Shown here piece after piece: positions 57,983 through 64,000 of a stretch of DNA of 64,000 nt. This DNA is from Agelas oroides (lineage: Eukaryota > Porifera > Demospongiae > Agelasida > Agelasidae): assembly GCA_949130485.1 (NCBI GenBank), contig OX422195.1:2279566-2343565 (forward strand). The letters run 5' to 3'. The translations under genes and the position numbers were made by a program. The notes beneath the pieces were generated by a model. It searched no databases, was not told the DNA's origin, and saw nothing but the letters and a program-made list of their open reading frames with translations. Every line of letters begins with the position of its first letter. Positions within the stretch are counted from its first letter, which is position 1.

Positions 57983-60900
57983 ATGGAGCTGTGTGTAGGT
58001 TTACGTGTTGTTCGTGGCCCGAACTGGTCGTGGGGGGATCAGGACGGAGGGGAGGGCCACGTTGGGACGGTGGTGGAGGTAGGGCAGGATGGTGGGTCGG
58101 TGGTGGTTCAGTGGGACTGCGGGAACAGGTGCAGGTACCGCTGTGGGGAGGAGGGAAAATATGACCTGAGGGTCTTCGACAGTGCACCGACTGGTAAGTG
58201 GTGCAGTTGCATCGATTCTACCTTGATTGCAATTTATAGGTCGCCATTCCTTTCTGATGGCTGTCTTTTTTGTAGACCCGTTTTATGACTTGTCTATGTT
58301 CTAGCTACATCCTTCGTAGATAGATAAAGTGTCTGGTTATGCTACAACCACCGAGTTGTCACCAAGGAACACAATTATAATTTGTACAGCACGGTTAGGT
58401 AATAAGATGCTGAAATCTGCTAACCATGCAGTGTCGTATGTGCTACTCCATGGCAACAGGTACAATCCACAAAGAGTGTGATTCTACATCAACGGTTAGT
58501 CACAGCAACATTTGCCATAGTGACAGCGTCAACAGTTGCAGTGTAACCAGACTCTTCCTCTTTTTGTGAAGGCTTGCAACATAAACAAAAAGAGGTTGTC
58601 TAGCTTCTGCCGTCTCCGAATTGAATACTGCATGAGAGTAGTTGAGAGTACACACCATTGGTGCTAACATGGTGCATGGTGGTGTTGAGTGCTTCTTCAT
58701 GGTCATATAGTCATGAAAGCCATGAAAGTACGCTACCAACACACAGCCATTAGGTTATGGCTTGTATTCCTACATACTTTATCTTGGTCCTACATTGGTC
58801 AGTCTTGTGGTTAGAGAGAGCACCACCTCAACGTCAATCTGCTCTTTTGGTTTACGTATAGGTCTAGTCCATCCCCAGTTGAGGTGCCATGGATGTCTTC
58901 TGGAAGGGATAGCTGGAATACTGTGGAAGTGTGTCCGCTGTTTGGAGTACTTTCTCTGCACACCTTGCTATACAGCTGGCAAGCACAGTGTAGAACATTC
59001 CTTTCTGAGGATTGACGGTGAAGATTTAACTGAAAGGTTGGGAGAAACGTAAACCCTCAATTGCCTGAATAATTTCTTTCCAGTTTTAAATCCATCCACT
59101 TGCTATGAAAGTAGTGAGAAATGGGTGAGAGAAAGAAAAGTCCACAGGATTCGAGCTTGGAATCAAACCCGGAACCTTTCCATTACTAGTTGGACATGCT
59201 TACCACTGAGCCACTGGACCCATGGCAGAGAAGCGGAAGCAAATCTGCTTATATCAGCCAGGCTAGAGGCCTTAGCCGACTCCAGCTGTCTTTCTCTCTC
59301 TCACCATTGAATACACTGCCTTATTGTGAATGGTGATCTGCGGACAGGGTTGCGGGCCTGGGGTGCATGGATGGACTGTACAAACACATTGCCTGAGTAG
59401 ATACTATCCACCACCCCAGCCTCCAGTTCAATTATCTCCCGACACATTGTCACCTGTTCTACAACAGGCCTCAAATGCTGACATCAGTGTAAATGGCTAA
59501 CAAATACAGTCATAGGAATCTCTGTGGTTTGTTGTGAAGCTCTGTGTCAGTGGTAAGCATGTCTGACTAGTGTTCAGAAGGTCCTGGGTTCAATTCCCAG
59601 CTGAATCCCCGTGGATTTTTTTTCACTCCCTCTCCAACGCTTACATTAAGTTTGTTCCTGCCTACATTTGTTCCTGCCTACACATCGTAACAATTTCACA
59701 TTCTGTTATTTCAGACAATTGCAAGTTGATTATTATCAGTAGAAGAACTAACCAATCAAATTATGAATCAATCAGAGGTGAATCAAACATTCTTAAAACT
59801 AACTTTCATATTAGAACCAGAGTGCACTGGAGGGCCAGGTCTTTGAGAATTGAGGCAAGGGGCATATTCCCGGGAGCAGAGGTAGTTCGAGGCCGTGATT
59901 GGAGATGGGGAAACCAGGATGGTAAGCAGCCACAACAAACATTTCTACCACAAGTTGCACCATGTATGCTAAAAGCTGCTTTTAGTTAAAGCTTATTCAC
60001 ACACCTACCAGCGTTCTTGTCATTCCAAATGTTATTTACAACTATCCCAACTCCGGTCATTTGTTTTTTACACAAGTATCATTAGGGGTTAGTGGTATCA
60101 ACTCCAACAGCTGCATTCTCCAGTGTTCTTGCTGTTCCAAGTGCATTTATTCATAATTATTTTACAACTATTCTACCTCTAGTCATTTCTTTTATGCAAG
60201 TATCATTTATGAATGATAATTGGCCCTGATTGGTGGCTACATTCTCTCACCAGGAGGTCTGGGTATGGTTGGCAAGGTGGTTAATGTTCAGGCATGGAAG
60301 AAGGAGTCCGCAGTAAGTGGTTGGATGTCTAGCATGTGAGAATCAGTTCCCAACTCTGAAAACTCTCCTCTACAAGAAATGCAAGCCCCAAGTACCAACC
60401 GCAAGCTAGTACATACTCCCATTCAAAACCATCATATGAAGTAGTATTCAGATATACTGCCTGAAGGATTATGTTCTACAATACTAGATTCTCACTTGTT
60501 TGTAGCCACATTCCCAGGCCTCCCCCATTTTTATTCTTTGGCTTGTGTTCACAGTAATACATGGAAACAGATATAATTGTGAATGCGAATCAAAGAATAA
60601 AAAAACGGGACAGACCTGGCAATGAGGCTAGAATTAGAGCATCTATTTGAAGCATCCCACAATTGTGAAGTATGTTGGATTATTCTCCTTACATTGCTTG
60701 TTCTGTTGTCCATACACTCGTGCAGAGGAGTGTGGCAGGTATTGAGTGGATTGCTGTCCATAGGAAGAACCAATACAGAGTGGGCCACAGGGGAAAGGTA
60801 CACATGATGCACTTTCCCCACCAAATTGTACTCATGGTTATTATACTACATATCATCAATCACCAGTTTCTGTGGTTTCTTAGAATGTTCCATTTCCTGT

Positions 60901-63900
60901 GACTAGTATTTGTCTACCTTCTTCACTCCTAACACATATATATTTCTATATACTGATAGAGCAGTGTTTAACTCCACTTTACCCATAATCATAATGAAAC
61001 TTGGCAGGTAGACAGTATGCAATTCTTCCCCTTATAATTAATTATAATATAATTAAGTGGTGTAACTTAATGCAGGTTGATCTGAAGTGCACAAAGCCAG
61101 GAAGTGGCGGGTACTACTACCCAGAGCACCTTCCTGTCCTTGGTGAGAGTTAGCCCTATGCATCACTTTCTAGCGGTAGGGTACTCTTCTTCCTTCTTTC
61201 TCTCACATACACATCACATGCTTATGTACAGTTGTAACATCTATACATGTGCAGTATCATTTCCATGAGGGTGCACAGTTTACCTGATTAGATCACCCTG
61301 ACCTCCTGTGATATCCACTTCCCATGTTTGTCATTGCAGGTGTCCCCTATGAGCCTCCGAGGGAGGGAGAGTTTGCAGCTGGTGACACAGTCAAAGTTGA
61401 GCTGGACCCTGATGTGTGGAAGCTGATGCAGAATGGTCATGGAGGTTGGAATGATCTCATGGGCATGGTGAGGTTCTCAGTGTGTAGGAATCTGGTTGTC
61501 ACTTGAACTGAAACACAATGCCATATACTGTAGGTCATAATCTCAATTAATAGCTAGTAGTAGGATATAGTCTACTATGGGGTCATAATCTGTGACTACC
61601 TGACTGCACTGCATCATATGTGACTACATTGATAATCAAATTCCTGGTGACCTGGGTAAAAGCCTGCCTTACAACAAGTACAATACACCAATTTTTTAAT
61701 ATTATAAAAAAAAAATTTTTTCAAAATATTATATAAACTGATGGTTAGAATCCAGGTTTGGTGTAACACTTATAAATTCGTAATCGATCAACTTGCCTCA
61801 ATCTCATTTGGTTGCAGATAGAATTTACATTTAGCATTCCCCAACCCTACCTTAACAATGTCATTCAGATAGTGGAAAGATGCATATATCAGATTAAGGA
61901 GAGCATAAGTAGCAAGCTAGGCTGAGAAATGTTCTCTGCTTACTGCTGGGCTACTATTACAATCTGAGAGGGAAAAAATCACTTTTCTAAACCCATATTT
62001 TATTTTACAGCTCATGCTTAGACAAGTAACAAAATGCTGGGATCACTGTTCTTCGTAATAAACAAGATGAGATAAAAAGTTGTTGTTTTTATCCAAATGT
62101 GAACAATATTCTTTTTGTTTCATGGAACTAAGTGTTTTTTCACCAGAAAAGTTCCTGATGATTCAATCTTCAAGTATGGAAAGATGTATATACATGTGCG
62201 GTAGCCAAGTGGGGGGAGGCAATTCCTGGTCTTAGTGTGGTCTTCAATCTAAATGGCACATGTTATAACATGTATTGTACTTCCCAGTACATAGGAATGA
62301 TAGGGAAGGTGCACTATATTGATGATAATGGAGACCTGCTGGTAAACTATTTCAGCAATGCCATGTTCTGCATCAACCCAGCAGCTGTTACCAAGGTGAA
62401 GAGGAATACCCGCTACTTGTCCATTACTACGAAGATAACACTATAGTACTTATCATCCATGCTGTATGCCAATTTTGGCCTATTAATTATCTGGTAAACC
62501 AGCAGAATCATGATGGAGGTCTGTTTGTATATGTGGCACATAATGTTAATGCTTGGAACAGTTTATTCCCAAGCCATCCTAGAATGTTTTACCGACCCTA
62601 TTACTAGTCCCATTATCGGACCCTTGTCACAACAACAGTTGTGTGTGTGCCTTACTGATGGTCTGGGAACAATTAAGACTATCCTGTACACCCATTTGTA
62701 GTGTTGTGCATAGCAGATTGGAGCAGAAGCTATGACACTATTCCCTGGTAAAGTGGCTAGTACATGGGCTGTTCTCATTATGGATGTAAAGCTACTATTT
62801 TAGGCTGCTGATGATTTTGTACAGGTGGATGTCCCAATGTTTGAAGCAGGTGATGTGGTGTCTATCATGGAGGACCGTGCTGAAGTCAGCAAGCTGCAGA
62901 AGGGACATGGAGAGTGGAGAGAGGATATGACAGCTGTAAGCACCTGGATATGTAACTTGCAGCAATAGGTGGTACCTAGAAGTTTTCTGCAGTAGTACCA
63001 CTGTTAAACCTGCATGTCTTGCAGTGCAAAAACACTATTTATACCACCACATGCAGTCACTTGGCCAACTTGGACGAGTGTTGAGGGTGGTTCCCAATGC
63101 AGCACAGGACGTGCAGGTCTCAGTGGCTGGGAGAAGGTGGACCTTCAACTCTGCCTGCCTAAAGCCTGCCCCTGGGGAGAATCCTGCCTCCTCAGACCTT
63201 GATGGAAGTGGGTGATACTCACATACAGTGCTATTCTTTATAGCTTGTTTAGATTTACCATAGAGCTCCACTGTTACGTATAACCAAATATAGACTAACA
63301 TCTGGTTGAGCAATGTAACACCCTGGTCATGTGACCACCAAACAGTGCCATTGATCTACACATCTTGCCTCTTCCCCAGTTTTACATAGTACATGTTTAC
63401 TTCACACTTCACACACCAGCTAGTTGTCAGCTCCACTCAAAATTAAAGTGAATGTCCCTACGTAACTTGTATAAGGACTACCATTTAGAAATGACAGAGG
63501 TAGTCTGGAATACAATTTGAGTACTTGAACCTAAGATGGTATATGTACCATGGTGATAGCTACTGTCTCAGGTTATAGTACAGACTACACTCTGTGTATC
63601 TATAGCACAGCTTACATAGGAAGGTTTTAGCTTAGTCGCAGTAGGCACGGTAATGCAAGAAACGTGACAAACCTTTCCACAAAACTTACCGAAAGAACCA
63701 TTTATGTATTAACTTTGGTAACTGGGGTTTGTATATAACATAGTATTTGCTTGATCAAAGGTAAGCTATGTATGTCAGACACTGAGCTGAGTCCTATTCT
63801 GACTCTCATGCATCGAGTTATGTTTTTCCATTACTGTACTACCCTGCACACCATGCCTAACAAACCACAAGCCTGCTTTTGCATGGACGTGGTATTTGTC

Positions 63901-64000
63901 CACGATATTTGTGGACATGGGCTAAACAAATGGGTGGTATACACATATGCAGTAGACATGTAATGCTACTGTTGCCTATTATTGCTAGGTGGGTGTTTAT
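57983..64000 (+). CDS. mib-like: Mind bomb-like E3 ubiquitin ligase D, 5' part, runs off the window
   Basis: Ten exons are visible: 57983-58193, 58862-59048, 59821-59921, 60254-60312, 60726-60797, 61076-61142, 61340-61467, 62288-62395, 62825-62935, 63057-63207. All lengths and phases equal those of B and C, coding for the first 398 residues: MIB/HERC2, ZZ (CHGC, CVRC, CTPC), second MIB/HERC2 and both Mib repeats. Exon 11, the first ankyrin exon, is not present up to 64,000. By alignment of intron 10 with gene C it should start about 80-100 bases beyond the window. RING content is therefore unknown. Exons 1-10 and introns are closer to C than to B. No stop or frameshift is seen. Confidence 0.92.
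59148..59218 (-). repeat. tRNA-derived repeat, minus strand, intron 2 of MIB-like D
   Basis: It is the counterpart of the copy at 48,535-48,612. On the minus strand CTCAGTGGTAAGCATGTCC is followed by a GGTTTGATTCC B-box. Confidence 0.5.
59536..59608 (+). repeat. tRNA-Thr-like pseudogene in intron 2 of MIB-like D
   Basis: It has the same AGT anticodon arm and T arm as the copy at 48,968 and lacks a paired acceptor stem. The B-box GGTTCAATTCC is intact. Confidence 0.5.

Overview
This is animal nuclear DNA. Every gene found is multi-exon, with GT-AG introns mostly of 100-1,500 bases, and the proteins belong to animal families (STRA6-type retinoid receptor, mind bomb E3 ubiquitin ligases). There are many microsatellites and small foldback transposons (MITEs). 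Compact genes, lineage-specific tandem duplication and the gene families suggest an early-branching marine invertebrate. A sponge is my best guess, but that is inference from general character, not a demonstrated identification.

Layout. Bases 1-1,844 are the 3' flank of the first gene and hold nothing I recognise. From 21,406 down to 1,845 on the minus strand lies a 21-exon STRA6-like gene. All exons were joined by hand with matching intron phases, giving 764 codons plus stop. From 21,528 to the right end the plus strand carries a head-to-tail array of at least four mind bomb (MIB)-like E3 ligase genes: A (21,528-32,732), B (33,093-44,883), C (46,696-57,696) and D (from 57,983, running off the window after exon 10). 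A, B and C are complete, with 23, 22 and 22 coding exons and 956, 935 and 938 residues. Each has the order MIB/HERC2, ZZ finger, MIB/HERC2, two Mib repeats, ankyrin repeats, RING. Gene A ends in two RING fingers; B and C have one RING followed by a ten-residue tail. B, C and D share introns and a leader motif upstream of the start codon, so they are recent copies; A is the divergent member.

The STRA6-like gene and MIB-like A are head to head, with only 121 bases between their start codons, so they probably share a bidirectional promoter. STRA6 proteins move retinol across the plasma membrane, and MIB proteins ubiquitinate Notch ligands for endocytosis. Whether the pairing is functional cannot be judged from sequence.

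Mobile and repeated DNA shapes the region. Two MITE families have 9-base target duplications and termini beginning TAG(C/T)CTCG. A TA-flanked MITE family begins CCGTA or similar. Other repeats include a hAT-related TTF-finger remnant, tRNA-derived repeats, minisatellites of 32 and 33 bases, and very long polypurine tracts. Several of these touch splice sites of the STRA6-like gene: three polypurine tracts form outsized polypyrimidine tracts directly before exons, one exon takes its acceptor from a MITE terminus, and one acceptor region is triplicated.
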